A stretch of 64,000 bases of DNA from Streptomyces aquilus (GCF_003955715.1 NZ_CP034463.1:8432001-8496000), one strand, 5' to 3'; counted from the first letter of the stretch, positions 1 through 11,249 are shown. Notes: generated from the sequence alone by a model not told the origin. Translations and numbers: made by a program.

Positions 1-1442
1 CCGGCTGCTTCGCCTCCGAGGGCGCCGACGGGACGTCGGACGACACCGGCGACGGCTCCCGGCTGCGGGTCGCGCTCGCCTTCCCGCCCGCCGAGAACCT
101 CTCGCCGTACGGCGCCGATGCCACGATCCTCAGCCGCCTCGGCGTCACCGAAGGCCTGACCGCCCTCGACGCCAACGGCGCCGCCGCCCCCGCGCTCGCC
201 TCCTCCTGGCGGCGCGAGAACGACCGCACCTGGCTGTTCACCCTGCGCGAGGCCGACTTCCAGGACGGCACCGAGGTCACCCCGGCCGCCGTCGCCGCCT
301 CCCTCACCCACGCCACCGAGGCCAAGCCGGCCCCGGCCGCCCTGGCCGGCGTGACCCTCACCGCGAAGGCCGAGGGAAGCACGGGAGTACGGGTCACCAC
401 CAAGGACCCCGACCCCGTCCTGCCGCTGCGCCTGTCCAGCCCGAGCCTCGCCGTGCTCTCCACCAAGGCCTACGCCGGCGACGACGGCGCCGACCCGGTC
501 GGCCACGCCACCGGCCCCTTCGAGCTCACCAAGGTCATGGGCGCCACCGCCGCCACCCTCGACCGCTTCGCCGACTACTGGGGCGGCCGGGCCCAAGCCT
601 CCGGTGTCGACGTCAAGTTCGTCGCCGACGGCACCGCCCGCGCCAACGCCCTGCGCACCGGACAGGTCGACCTCGCCGAGGCGATACCCGTCGCCCAGGC
701 CGCCACCCTCGACCCGGGCACGCGCAAGGCGACGGCGACGACCCGCACCACCAGCCTGCTGATCAACACCGCGTCGGGGCCCTTCGAGAACGCCGGTCTG
801 CGGGCCGCCGCCCGCCAGGCCGTGGACACCTCGGTGTTCGCCAAGGACGTCTACGAGGGGTACGCGGACGCCGGCACCGGCATCTACGGGCCGGCCGTCA
901 CCTGGGCCGAGGGCAAGCGGACCGCACCGACCGGACGGGCCCGGCCCGCCGACGCCGACGGGACCACGATCACCCTCGCCACCTACGACAACCGGCCCGA
1001 ACTCCCGGAGGTCGCCCAGGTGTTGAAGCAGCAACTGGAGAAGGCGGGATTCCGGGTCGACCTGGAGGTGCGCGAGTACTCGCGGCTCGAAAGCGACGCG
1101 CTGGACGGGAAGTTCGACGCGTTCGTCCTCGCCCGCAACACCCTCGTCGACACCGGCGACCCCGTCTCCGTCCTCGCCAGTGACTACACCTGCGACGGCG
1201 GCTACGACATCGCCCAACTCTGCGACAAGGACGTGGACAAGGCCGTCGCGAAGGCCGAGCGGGTCACCGACACCGACGAACGGCAGGACGCGGCCATGGC
1301 CGCCGAGGCGGAGATCCTCGGCACCGACGCCGTCGTCCCCCTGATCCACCAGCGGATCATCACCGGCGTCGGCACCGGCGTCCGCGGCGCGCTCCTCGAC
1401 CCGTACGAGCGCACCCTCGTCGGCACCGGCACCCGGCGCTGA
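1..1442 (+). CDS. ABC transporter substrate-binding lipoprotein, peptide/nickel type (5' partial)
   Basis: The reading frame is open from base 3 and begins inside the gene. The first residues read GCF, so the window starts at the lipobox cysteine of a lipoprotein signal; the true start is upstream. The body is a family 5 (peptide/nickel/oligopeptide) binding protein: an 'NLSPYGADATILSRLGVTEGL' type opening, then 'TWLFTLREADFQDGTEVTP', typical of DppA/OppA/NikA. The mature protein would sit outside the membrane and deliver ligand to the permease encoded 3 bp downstream. The ligand cannot be told from sequence. The family call is confident; the exact start cannot be given. Confidence 0.9.
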   Translation, partial: GCFASEGADGTSDDTGDGSRLRVALAFPPAENLSPYGADATILSRLGVTEGLTALDANGAAAPALASSWRRENDRTWLFTLREADFQDGTEVTPAAVAASLTHATEAKPAPAALAGVTLTAKAEGSTGVRVTTKDPDPVLPLRLSSPSLAVLSTKAYAGDDGADPVGHATGPFELTKVMGATAATLDRFADYWGGRAQASGVDVKFVADGTARANALRTGQVDLAEAIPVAQAATLDPGTRKATATTRTTSLLINTASGPFENAGLRAAARQAVDTSVFAKDVYEGYADAGTGIYGPAVTWAEGKRTAPTGRARPADADGTTITLATYDNRPELPEVAQVLKQQLEKAGFRVDLEVREYSRLESDALDGKFDAFVLARNTLVDTGDPVSVLASDYTCDGGYDIAQLCDKDVDKAVAKAERVTDTDERQDAAMAAEAEILGTDAVVPLIHQRIITGVGTGVRGALLDPYERTLVGTGTRR

Positions 1443-1445
1443 CGC

Positions 1446-3221
1446 ATGCGGAACCGAGCGGCCGCGCTGCTGTGGCGGGCCGGGATCACGGCCGCCCTCG
1501 TGTGCGCGATCGGCCTGCTGCCGTGGCTGACCCGCACCGATCCGGCGCTCACCGTGCTCAAGGCGCGCTCGGCCGAACGCGATCCCGACCCCGCGGTGTT
1601 GGCCGACATCCGCGCCCAACTCGGGCTGGACGAAGGCCCGTTCCATTTCCTCGCGAAATGGGTGCGCGGGGACGCGGGGCGGTCGTGGATCTCCGGCGAC
1701 GAGGTCACGCCCGCCGTCCTCCAAGCCCTGGGCGCCTCCCTGCTGCTGATGGCGGCCGCCCTGGCGGTCGCCGCCGTCACCGCCGCGCTGATCTGCGCGC
1801 GCACGCTGTGGCTGGGCGCCCACTGGCGGCTCGCCGGCCGGCGGGCGGGGGGCGGCGGTTCCGCGGTCCTCGCCGCGCTGCCCGAGTTCCTCACCGCGTC
1901 CGTGCTCGCCACCGTCGTCGGCGTCCAACTCGGCTGGCTGCCCGCCCTCGGCTGGTACGGGCCACGGTGGACGATCCTGCCCGCCCTCGCCCTCGGCCTA
2001 CCGGCCGGGGCGGTGCTCGGCCGGCTCCTCGACGACCTGCTGCCCGGCGCCTTCGCCGAACCCTGGGCGCTGGCCGCCGCCGCACGGGGCCTGCCCGGCC
2101 GCGGCATCGCCCGCCAGGCGATCCGGCGCTGTCTGCCCGGACTGCTCCCGAACACCGGCCTGTTCGCGGTCGGCCTGACCGGCGGCGCGGTCGCCGTGGA
2201 ACAGATCTTCGACATCCCCGGCCTCGGCCGCACCACCCTCCAGGCCGCCCTCGCCCAGGACCTCCCCGTCCTCCAGGCCGGCACCCTCGCCCTCGTCCTG
2301 CTGGCAACCGCCGCCGCGGGCCTCGCGGCTCTCACCACCCGCCTCCTCATCGGCCCCGCCCTGCGCGACGGCGCCCTGCCGTCCCTGCACGGCCCGAAGC
2401 CCCCGGCACGCACGCTCCAGCCCTTCGTGTACGGCGGCCTCCTCGCGCTGGTCATCGCCCTCGGCCTGCCCCGCGACCCGCTCGCCCTCGATACCGGGGA
2501 ACGCCTCCGACCCCCGTCCCTCCAGCACCCGTTCGGCACCGACGGACTCGGCCGGGACGTCCTAGCCCGCGTCGGCCACGGCGCCCTCGACACCCTGCTG
2601 CTCGCCCTCGCGATCAGCGCCGCCGCACTGCTGACCGGCGTCCTGCTGGGTCTGCTGCCCCGTCTGTCGGGCCCGCTCGTGGACACGGTCGTCGCCCTGC
2701 CGCCGGTCCTGGTCGCCCTCCTCGTCACCGCGGTCGTCGGCGGCGGACCGGCCACCCCCGCCCTCGCCGTCGGCGCCGTGGCCTGGGCGCCCCTCGCGGC
2801 CCACACCTCCGCGCTGCTGCGTCAGGAACGGGCGGCCCTCCACATCACCGCCACCCGCGGCCTGGGCGCGGGCTCCCGGTACCTGCTCCGGCACGAACTC
2901 CTGCCCGCCGTGCTGCCCTCCGTCACCCGCCACGCCCTGCTCCGGCTCCCGGGCATCGCCCTCGCGCTCGCCTCGCTCACCTTCCTCGGCCTGGGCGCCC
3001 AGCCGCCGACCCCGGAATGGGGCCTGCTGCTCGCCGAGAACCAGCCCTACGCCGAGCGCGCCCCCTGGGCCGTCCTCGCCCCGGCCGCGGTCCTCGCCCT
3101 GCTGGGCGCGCTGGCCGTGACGGCGGCGGGCGGGGCGCGGGTGCCGCGGCGGAAGCGGTGGGAGCCGGTGGACGAGCCCCAACAGCAGCCTCGTACAAGG
3201 CAATTGGTGGAGGCTCGATGA
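1446..3221 (+). CDS. Fused DppB/DppC-type ABC transporter permease
   Basis: A 591-residue membrane protein in which the two permease subunits of a dipeptide-type importer are joined. Residues about 1-300 form a DppB-like half with a cytoplasmic EAA-like loop around 'EPWALAAAARGLPGRG'. Residues about 325-575 form a DppC-like half beginning with the usual 'HPFGTDGLGRDVLARV' and carrying a second EAA loop around 'ITATRGLGAGSRYLLRHE'. Separate DppB and DppC proteins are each about 300 residues, so this is a clean head-to-tail fusion. It starts 3 bp after the lipoprotein gene and overlaps the MFS gene by ATGA. No ATPase gene is in the visible part, so the nucleotide-binding partner is upstream or elsewhere. 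Confidence 0.88.
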   Translation: MRNRAAALLWRAGITAALVCAIGLLPWLTRTDPALTVLKARSAERDPDPAVLADIRAQLGLDEGPFHFLAKWVRGDAGRSWISGDEVTPAVLQALGASLLLMAAALAVAAVTAALICARTLWLGAHWRLAGRRAGGGGSAVLAALPEFLTASVLATVVGVQLGWLPALGWYGPRWTILPALALGLPAGAVLGRLLDDLLPGAFAEPWALAAAARGLPGRGIARQAIRRCLPGLLPNTGLFAVGLTGGAVAVEQIFDIPGLGRTTLQAALAQDLPVLQAGTLALVLLATAAAGLAALTTRLLIGPALRDGALPSLHGPKPPARTLQPFVYGGLLALVIALGLPRDPLALDTGERLRPPSLQHPFGTDGLGRDVLARVGHGALDTLLLALAISAAALLTGVLLGLLPRLSGPLVDTVVALPPVLVALLVTAVVGGGPATPALAVGAVAWAPLAAHTSALLRQERAALHITATRGLGAGSRYLLRHELLPAVLPSVTRHALLRLPGIALALASLTFLGLGAQPPTPEWGLLLAENQPYAERAPWAVLAPAAVLALLGALAVTAAGGARVPRRKRWEPVDEPQQQPRTRQLVEAR

Positions 3222-4435
3222 CCTCGCTCACCGTCGGCCTGCGCAAGACCGCCCCGCTCACGCCACTGCTCCGCCTGCTGATCCTCACCCAACTCGCCTT
3301 CAACATCGGCTTCTTCGCCGTACTGCCCTTCCTGTCCGAGCACCTCGGGCAGGCGGTGGGCATGGCGGGCTGGCTCGTCGGGTTCGTGCTGGGGCTGCGG
3401 ACCTTCAGCCAACAAGGGCTGTTCGTGGTGGGCGGCGCGCTGGCCGACCGGTACGGCATCCGCCCCGTCGTCCTCGCGGGCTGTGTGCTGCGCATCGCCG
3501 GGTTCGCCTGGCTCGGGTACGCGACGCGGACCTGGGCGGTCATCGGCGCCGTCCTGCTGATCGGCTTCGCCGCCGCCCTGTTCTCACCCGCGGTCGAGTC
3601 CGAGGTCGCCCGGCAGGCCGTGGTGCACGAGCAGGCCACCGGCGCCTCGCGCACCCGCGTCCTCGCCCTGTTCACGGTGGCGGGCCAAGCGGGCGCGTTC
3701 GTGGGGCCGTTGCTCGGTGCGCTGCTGCTCTCGGTGGACTTCCGGGCCGTGTGCCTGGCCGGCGCCGGCATCTTCGTCCTGGTGCTCGCCGGACACGCCT
3801 GGCTCCTGCCCCAGCACCTCCCCGGCCGCGAGCGCGTCCGACTCGAGGGAGGCGTACGGCTGTTGCTCCGCAACCGGCGCTTCCTCGCGCTGTGCTGCGC
3901 GTACGGCGCCTATCTCCTCGCCTACAACCAGCTCTACCTCGCCCTCCCGGCGGAGGTGGAGCGGGCCACCGGCTCCCAGGCGCCGCTTGCCTGGCTGTTC
4001 GCGCTGTCGTCCCTGCTGGTGGTGACCGCCCAGCTGCCCGTCACCCGCTGGGTGGGCGAACGGCTGGAGCCACGCCGCTCGATGGCCACCGGACTGCTCC
4101 TGATCGCCGCCGGGTTCGCCGTGGTGGCCCTGGCCCGCCCCGTCGGCTGGACGGGGACGGCGGGCCTGCTTCCCGCGGCCGGTTTCGTCGTCCTGCTCAC
4201 CCTCGGCCAGATGCTCGTCGCCCCGGTCGCCCGCGCCTGGGTCCCCGACCTGGCCGAGAAGGGCCGCCTCGGCCTCTACACCGGGGCGCTGTCCTCCGTG
4301 TCCGGCCTCATCGTCCTGACCGGCAGCTCGGCGACGGGCACCCTCCTCGACACCGGGCTGCCCGCGGCCGTTCCGTGGCTGGTCCTGGCCGCCGTACCGG
4401 CCGCGGCGATCGCGCTGCTGCCGCGCGGCACGTAG
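3218..4435 (+). CDS. MFS transporter (MdtH-like)
   Basis: A 405-residue protein with about 12 hydrophobic segments. The MFS motif A region between helices 2 and 3 reads 'GGALADRYGIRPVV'. The opening 'LLILTQLAFNIGFFAVLPFLSEHL' resembles MdtH/YceL-type drug exporters. The ATG at 3218 overlaps the permease stop (ATGA) and follows 'GGTGGAGG', so translation is probably coupled to the ABC genes. The gene ends one base before the convergent CDP-alcohol phosphatidyltransferase gene. The substrate is unknown; pairing with a peptide-type ABC importer could mean uptake and efflux of related compounds, which is inference. Confidence 0.82.
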   Translation: MTSLTVGLRKTAPLTPLLRLLILTQLAFNIGFFAVLPFLSEHLGQAVGMAGWLVGFVLGLRTFSQQGLFVVGGALADRYGIRPVVLAGCVLRIAGFAWLGYATRTWAVIGAVLLIGFAAALFSPAVESEVARQAVVHEQATGASRTRVLALFTVAGQAGAFVGPLLGALLLSVDFRAVCLAGAGIFVLVLAGHAWLLPQHLPGRERVRLEGGVRLLLRNRRFLALCCAYGAYLLAYNQLYLALPAEVERATGSQAPLAWLFALSSLLVVTAQLPVTRWVGERLEPRRSMATGLLLIAAGFAVVALARPVGWTGTAGLLPAAGFVVLLTLGQMLVAPVARAWVPDLAEKGRLGLYTGALSSVSGLIVLTGSSATGTLLDTGLPAAVPWLVLAAVPAAAIALLPRGT

Positions 4436-4436
4436 G

Positions 4437-5195
4437 TCATCCGGCGACCAGCTCGCGCACGTCCTCCACCAGGAGCGTCTCCACACGCGAGGTCCGCAGC
4501 AGCCACAGCACATCCCGGCCGAACGACCACACCAGCGTCCCCAGCGCGGTCGCCACGACCGCGAACTCCAGGGTGTACGACAGCAGGCCCGAGGCGGCGA
4601 GCAGCAGGAACACGCCCTGGAGTGCGGCGACCGTCTTGCGGGCCGTGCTCGGCGGGAGCGGGGCGTTGAGCCAGGTCCAGACGCGGGCGGCGGCCACGAA
4701 GGCGTAGCGCATGGCGCCGATCAACAGCACCCACGGGCCCAGGGACATCGAGACGTACACACTCAGCACCAGGATCAGGAACGCGTCGACCTCCATGTCG
4801 AAGCGCGCGCCGAGCGGGGTGGCGGTGCCGGTGCGGCGGGCCACCTTGCCGTCCACGCCGTCGAGGATCAGGGCCACCGCGGTGAGGCCGACGAAGAGCG
4901 TGACCGGCGGGGAGCTCTGGAAGGAGTCGGCGACCAGGGCGGTCACCCCGCCGACCAGGATGGAGCGGCCGAGGGTCACCCGGTTGGCGGGGCCGAACGA
5001 GCGGGGCTGGGTGCGGTGCAGGGCCCGGGAGAGCACCGCCCAGGTGGCCACGGCGAAGGCGAGGCCGGTCAGCCAGCCCGCCGGCCCCATGCCGATCGCG
5101 GTGCCGAGCAGCGCCAGCAACAGGATCTGGACACCCGCTCCGACCGCGGTCTCCTGCTGGACCAGCCTTGCCTCGTAAGTGTGGTTCAGGGCCAC
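4437..5195 (-). CDS. CDP-alcohol phosphatidyltransferase family protein
   Basis: A 252-residue membrane enzyme that would transfer a phosphatidyl or similar group from a CDP-alcohol to a second alcohol. The family signature is intact: D112 and D115-G, A119-R120, G129, D133 and D137. Several transmembrane segments flank it. The GTG at 5195 is chosen because GGAGG lies seven bases upstream; a longer frame to 5258 has no comparable site. It is divergent from the dehydrogenase at 5303 with only 107 bp between, so it may belong to the pterin/FAPy-type cluster. The acceptor alcohol cannot be predicted. Confidence 0.85.
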   Translation of the reverse strand: MALNHTYEARLVQQETAVGAGVQILLLALLGTAIGMGPAGWLTGLAFAVATWAVLSRALHRTQPRSFGPANRVTLGRSILVGGVTALVADSFQSSPPVTLFVGLTAVALILDGVDGKVARRTGTATPLGARFDMEVDAFLILVLSVYVSMSLGPWVLLIGAMRYAFVAAARVWTWLNAPLPPSTARKTVAALQGVFLLLAASGLLSYTLEFAVVATALGTLVWSFGRDVLWLLRTSRVETLLVEDVRELVAG

Positions 5196-5302
5196 CGAAC
5201 ATCCTCCGGCCGTGTGACAGAGTCGATCAACGCCGCGTACTGTGCGCGACCTGTGCACACCTCGGTACGTGAACTACTTCCCGATCGTTCAGGAGGATGC
5301 CG

Positions 5303-6286
5303 ATGAACCGCACCGCAAGGGCGTTCTGGCTCAACAGTCCGGGTGAAGGCGAGATACGGGAGGTCACCCTTCCGGCCCCCGCCGCGGACGAGGTGCTGGT
5401 CCGCGCCCTGTGGTCCGGCGTCAGCCGCGGCACCGAGACGCTCGTCTTCCGCGGCGGAGTCCCCGCCAGCCAGCACGCGGCGATGCGGGCACCCTTCCAG
5501 GAGGGCGAGTTCCCCGCCCCCGTGAAATACGGCTACCTCAGTGTCGGAGAGGTCGAGGAGGGGCCGGCGGAACTGGTGGGGCGCACGGTCTTCTGCCTCT
5601 ACCCGCACCAGACGCGGTACGTCGTCCCGGCCGCCGCCGTCACCGTCGTACCGGACGCCGTGCCCGCCGAACGCGCCGTCCTCGCCGGCACCGTGGAGAC
5701 CGCCGTCAACGCCCTGTGGGACGCGGCACCCCTGGTCGGGGACCGGATCGCGGTGGTGGGCGGGGGGATGGTCGGCTGCTCGGTGGCCGCGCTGCTGGCC
5801 CGCTTCCCCGGTGTACGGGTGCAACTCGTCGACGCCGATCCCTCCCGCGCGAAGACCGCAGAGGCGCTCGGCGTCGGCTTCGCGCTGCCGCCGGACGCGC
5901 TCGGCGAATGCGACCTCGTCGTGCACGCCAGCGCCACCGAGCAGGGACTCACCCGCGCGCTGGAACTCCTCACCGCCGAGGGCACCGTCCTCGAACTGAG
6001 CTGGTACGGCGACCGGCAGGTGAGCCTCCCGCTCGGCGAGGCCTTCCACTCCCGCCGCCTCGTCATCCGCTCCAGCCAGGTCGGCACCGTCTCCCCGGCC
6101 CGCCGCGCCAGCCGCAGCTACGCCGACCGGCTCGCCCTCGCCCTCGAACTGCTCGCCGACCCGTCACTCGACGCGCTCATCACGGGGGAAAGCGTGTTCG
6201 AGGAGTTGCCGGCTGTGATGCCGAAGCTCGCGGCGGGGGAGATTCCGGCCCTTTGTCACCGCATCAGGTACGGCAAGAGCGCCTGA
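5303..6286 (+). CDS. MDR-superfamily dehydrogenase lacking the zinc motif
   Basis: A 327-residue medium-chain dehydrogenase. The N-terminal GroES-like part contains '[15 protein letters not shown]', as in BchC-like and threonine dehydrogenase-like MDR proteins. The Rossmann part has the nucleotide site '[17 protein letters not shown]' near residue 155. The usual catalytic GHE zinc motif is replaced by '[11 protein letters not shown]', and the four-cysteine structural zinc loop is absent, so a zinc-independent oxidoreductase is likely. An ATG at 5297 directly abuts AGGAGG; the ATG at 5303 has a six-base spacing and is preferred. It is the first gene of the left-to-right run that continues with the PTPS homologue. 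The substrate is unknown. Confidence 0.82.
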   Translation: MNRTARAFWLNSPGEGEIREVTLPAPAADEVLVRALWSGVSRGTETLVFRGGVPASQHAAMRAPFQEGEFPAPVKYGYLSVGEVEEGPAELVGRTVFCLYPHQTRYVVPAAAVTVVPDAVPAERAVLAGTVETAVNALWDAAPLVGDRIAVVGGGMVGCSVAALLARFPGVRVQLVDADPSRAKTAEALGVGFALPPDALGECDLVVHASATEQGLTRALELLTAEGTVLELSWYGDRQVSLPLGEAFHSRRLVIRSSQVGTVSPARRASRSYADRLALALELLADPSLDALITGESVFEELPAVMPKLAAGEIPALCHRIRYGKSA

Positions 6287-6291
6287 CCTGA

Positions 6292-7984
<1,693 letters not shown>

Positions 7985-7988
<4 letters not shown>

Positions 7989-9274
7989 GGAAGACGGCTA
8001 CCACGGAGCGCAGCGGCAGGATCCCGGCCCAGCCGGGGCCGCGAGCCGAGACGGGCGGCAGCGGAGACGCGTCCCTCTTGCCCTCGGCGAGCACGGAGGC
8101 GTCCCTCCTGCCCTCGGCCGGCGGAGAGGCATCTCTCCTGCCCTCGGCGAGCACGGAGACGTCCCTCCTGCCCTCGGCCGGCGGGGAGGCGTCCCTCCTG
8201 CCCTCGGCGAGTGCGGGCGTCAGCGCGGAGGCGTCCCCCATGCGCCCGTTGACCGCGGGCGTCAGCGCGGAGGCCTCCCCCCTGCGCCCCATCAGCGCGA
8301 GCGGAACCGCGGAGGTGCCCCCCATGCCCACGCCGTCCGCGGTGCCGGACCCGGCCGCCGACTCCGTGATCCCCGGTGCCGGGCCCACCGCCGCCCGCCC
8401 GGGTGAGCGTCCCACCGTGCGGCTCCGCGAGGACGGTCCCGACGAGCAGCCCCGGTACGCGCCCGAGTGGCTGGAGCTGCGCGAGCCGGCCGACGCGGCC
8501 GCGCGGGCGCACGATCTGCTCGACCCGCTGCGCATCCGCCTGGCGAACCTGCCCGGAAAGTCGGGCCTGGTCATCCACGACCTCGGCTGCGGCACCGGAT
8601 CGATGGGCCGCTGGCTCGCCCCCCGCCTCGACGGCGCCCAGCACTGGGTCCTGCACGACCGCGACCCCTACCTCCTGCACTTCGCCGCCGTCGCCTCCCC
8701 GCGCGTCGCCGCCGACGGCAGCCGCGTCACCGTCGAGACCCGGCGCGGCGACGTCGCCCGGCTCACCCCGGACGCCCTCTCGGGCGCCTCCCTGGTGACC
8801 GCCTCCGCGCTCCTCGACGTCCTCACCCGCGAGGAGATCGACACCCTCGCCGAGGCCTGCACCGGCGCCGGCTGCCCGGCCCTGCTCACCCTGTCGGTGG
8901 CCGGTCGCGTCGACCTCACCCCGTCCCACCCGATGGACACGGAGATCATGGAGGCGTTCAACGCCCACCAGCGCCGCGCCGGCCTCCTCGGTCCGGACTC
9001 GGTCACGGCGGCCTGCGAGGCCTTCTCCGAGCGCGGGGCGACGGTACGCCTGAACCCCAGCCCCTGGCGGCTCGGCCCCGCCGAGGCCGCGCTCACCGCG
9101 CAGTGGCTGCGCGGCTGGGTCGGCGCGGCGGTGGAGCAGCGTCCGGAGCTGAAGGAGCGGGCCGAGGGCTATCTCCGGGAGCGCCTGGAGGCGTGTGAGG
9201 CGGGCGAGTTGACTGTCCTGGTCCACCACACGGACCTGCTGGCGCTGTCCCGGCCGACGGGCGGGGCGGCATGA
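7985..9274 (+). CDS. Class I SAM-dependent methyltransferase with a repetitive N-terminal extension
   Basis: A 429-residue protein. Residues about 175-400 form a class I methyltransferase with SAM motif I 'VIHDLGCGTGSMGRWLAP'. The first roughly 150 residues are low-complexity and probably disordered: five 10-residue repeats of the ASLLPSASTE/ASLLPSAGGE type (residues 29-78), then two 14-residue VSAEASP[M/L]RP repeats, then a Pro-rich linker. The ATG at 7985 overlaps the glycosyltransferase stop by ATGA, and the gene overlaps the next by ATGA. The substrate is unknown. The long frame open upstream of 7985 is antisense-free extension inside the glycosyltransferase gene and is not used. Confidence 0.85.
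8069..8302 (+). repeat. In-frame tandem repeats: five 30-bp units then two 42-bp units
   Basis: Five consecutive 30-bp units (8069, 8099, 8129, 8159, 8189) each encode A/T-S-L-L-P-S-A-x-x-E/G. They alternate between a 'SASTE' and a 'SAGGE' ending, so the ancestral duplicating unit may have been 60 bp. Two 42-bp units (8219, 8261) follow, encoding VSAEASP[M/L]RP plus four residues. All lengths are multiples of three, so copy-number change would leave the methyltransferase in frame. Confidence 0.95.
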
Positions 9275-10617
9275 GCGTGGAGACGGTACGGGCGTACGGG
9301 GTGCGCACGCCGCCGTCGGGCGGCCGCACGAGGCAGGGGGCCGCCGCGTCGGTCCTTCCGGTCGAGGTGACGGGCAGGGACGTTTCCGCCGCCGAGGGCG
9401 AGGCCGCCGCCACCCTCACCGACCGCACCCCTGACACCGCCGGCCTCGTCCTCGTACCCCCCGTCAAGGCCGTCCCGCCACCGGACGTCGCCGTCGCCGA
9501 CTCCCGTATCGGCGTGATCGTCTCCACCCCCCGCCCCGAAGCCGCCACCCCCCACACCCCGCGGTGGCGCCGCGCCCTCGCCCGCCTCAAGTCACCGGCC
9601 GTGCGCACCCACGTGGGCAGTGCCGTCGGCGTCGTCATCCTCGCCGTCCTGCTGTGGCGGCTCGGTACCGGGGTCTTCCTGGACGGGCTGCGGCGGATCG
9701 ACGGCGGGTCGCTGATCGCCGCGGTCGGGATCGGTGTCGTCACGACCGTGTTCAGCGCCTGGCGCTGGCAGTTGGTGGCCCGGGGGCTGAAGATCCGGCT
9801 GCCGCTCGGGCCGGCCGTCGCCGCCTACTACCGCGCGCTGTTCCTCAACGCGGCGCTCCCCGGCGGCGTCCTCGGTGACGTCCACCGGGCGGTGCGGCAC
9901 GGGCAGAGCACCCGCGACCTCGGGCGCTGTGTGCGGGCCGTCGTCCTCGAACGGGTCGCCGGGCAGCTCGCGTTGGCGTTCGTCGGCGCCGGCATCCTGC
10001 TCACCATGCCGTCGCCGGTGCTGAACCAGGCCCGGGACCTCGCGCCGGTGCTGCTGTTCGCCCTGGTGGGTGCGCTGGCCGTCGTACTCGCCCTGCGGAT
10101 GAACCGGACGCCCGCGCGGTACGGCCGGACGCTGGCCGAGGTGCGTGAGGGGCTGCTGTCCCGGCGCAACGGCCCGGGCGTCGCGCTGTCGTCCCTCGTC
10201 GTCCTCGCCGGGCACATCGGGATGTTCGTGCTCGCCGCCCGGGTCGCCGGGTCCGCCGCCTCCGTCGCCGTACTGCTGCCGATCGCCGTCCTGGCGCTGC
10301 TCGCCATGGGACTGCCGCTCAACGTCGGCGGCTGGGGACCCCGTGAGGGCGTCACCGCCTGGGCGTTCGGCGCGGCCGGCCTCGGGGCGAGCAGCGGGCT
10401 GGCCGTCGCCGTCGTGTACGGGGTACTCAGCCTCGTGGCCAGCCTGCCCGGTGTGCTGGTCCTGCTCGCCCGCTACCCGCGCAAGGAGTCACCGGAGCTG
10501 TCGGAGGTGAGCAGTGACAAGTACGGTCGGAACGCGTCCGCCAGGCTCTCCAGCAGCGCCTTGCCCTTTTCCGCCGAACCCAGCGAGGGACGGCCGATGA
10601 CACCGGAATCGGTATAG
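9271..10617 (+). CDS. UPF0104/LPG-synthase-TM family integral membrane protein
   Basis: A 448-residue membrane protein. After about 110 polar, Pro/Ala-rich residues come at least seven transmembrane segments with the family hallmarks 'NAALPGGVLGDVHRAVRHG' (near residue 195) and 'GWGPREGVTAWAFGAAG' (near residue 355). This is the membrane part of lysylphosphatidylglycerol synthase/flippase proteins, without the soluble aminoacyltransferase domain. The ATG overlaps the methyltransferase stop. The last 48 residues, after 'VLVLLARYPRK', look random and lie antisense to the C-terminus of the creatininase gene; the original stop may have been lost. Confidence 0.85.
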   Translation: MSVETVRAYGVRTPPSGGRTRQGAAASVLPVEVTGRDVSAAEGEAAATLTDRTPDTAGLVLVPPVKAVPPPDVAVADSRIGVIVSTPRPEAATPHTPRWRRALARLKSPAVRTHVGSAVGVVILAVLLWRLGTGVFLDGLRRIDGGSLIAAVGIGVVTTVFSAWRWQLVARGLKIRLPLGPAVAAYYRALFLNAALPGGVLGDVHRAVRHGQSTRDLGRCVRAVVLERVAGQLALAFVGAGILLTMPSPVLNQARDLAPVLLFALVGALAVVLALRMNRTPARYGRTLAEVREGLLSRRNGPGVALSSLVVLAGHIGMFVLAARVAGSAASVAVLLPIAVLALLAMGLPLNVGGWGPREGVTAWAFGAAGLGASSGLAVAVVYGVLSLVASLPGVLVLLARYPRKESPELSEVSSDKYGRNASARLSSSALPFSAEPSEGRPMTPESV

Positions 10618-11249
10618 GCGGACATGCCCAGAGTGAGCAGATGACGACGGTCGTCGGCGACGAAATCGGAGGTCTCATAACCGGGTCGGACGAATTCGGG
10701 ATGAGCGTGCAGAAGGATGGAGGTCTCGATTTCCCCCGCGTGCATGTCGGTGAGCAGAGACGTGACCACCCCCGCCCGTTCGCGCGCCGACTCCCAGTCC
10801 TCCGCCGCCGGGAACAGTGCCATTTTCTCGCCGCGGGAGGAGGATTCCTGGACGACGTTGCCCAGTACGTAGTTTCCGCCGTGCCCGTTGACCACGACCA
10901 GGGCGTCGACGCCCGAACGGCGGAGTGAAGCCGCTATGTCCCGTATCACCGAGTGAAGGGTCACCGAGGAGATGCTGACGGTCCCCGCCCAGGCCGCGTG
11001 CTCGTGCGAGCAGGAGATCGTCACCGGTGGGAGGAGGTGCACCGGGTACGCCGCGGCGATCTCCCGGGCGATGGCACAGGCGACCAGGGTGTCGGTCGCC
11101 AACGGCAGGTACGGGCCGTGCTGTTCGAAGCTGCCGACGGGGAGAACCGCGACCTGTCGTGAGACATTCGCGCCCCGCGTCCGTACGTCCTCCGTGGTGT
11201 CCGCCGGCAACGGACCGTATGCCGCCGACCGCGCTTGCGAATCACTCAT
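10473..11249 (-). CDS. Creatininase-family amidohydrolase, candidate FAPy deformylase
   Basis: A 258-residue metal-dependent amidohydrolase. The family metal ligands are present: E42 and H44 in 'GSFEQHG', D53 in 'ATD', H123 in 'NGHGGN' and E173 in 'HAGEIETS'. The family includes creatinine amidohydrolase, the mycofactocin peptidase MftE and archaeal ArfB. ArfB removes the formyl group from the GTP cyclohydrolase product FAPy. Divergent transcription from a GTP cyclohydrolase II paralogue, with only 41 bp between starts, makes the ArfB-like role the best guess. Its 3' end overlaps the converging membrane-protein gene by 145 bp. Confidence 0.85.
   Translation of the reverse strand: MSDSQARSAAYGPLPADTTEDVRTRGANVSRQVAVLPVGSFEQHGPYLPLATDTLVACAIAREIAAAYPVHLLPPVTISCSHEHAAWAGTVSISSVTLHSVIRDIAASLRRSGVDALVVVNGHGGNYVLGNVVQESSSRGEKMALFPAAEDWESARERAGVVTSLLTDMHAGEIETSILLHAHPEFVRPGYETSDFVADDRRHLLTLGMSAYTDSGVIGRPSLGSAEKGKALLESLADAFRPYLSLLTSDSSGDSLRG

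Noticed and set aside
8069..8302. CRISPR-like array
   Set aside because: Units are contiguous without spacers, in frame and inside a coding region.
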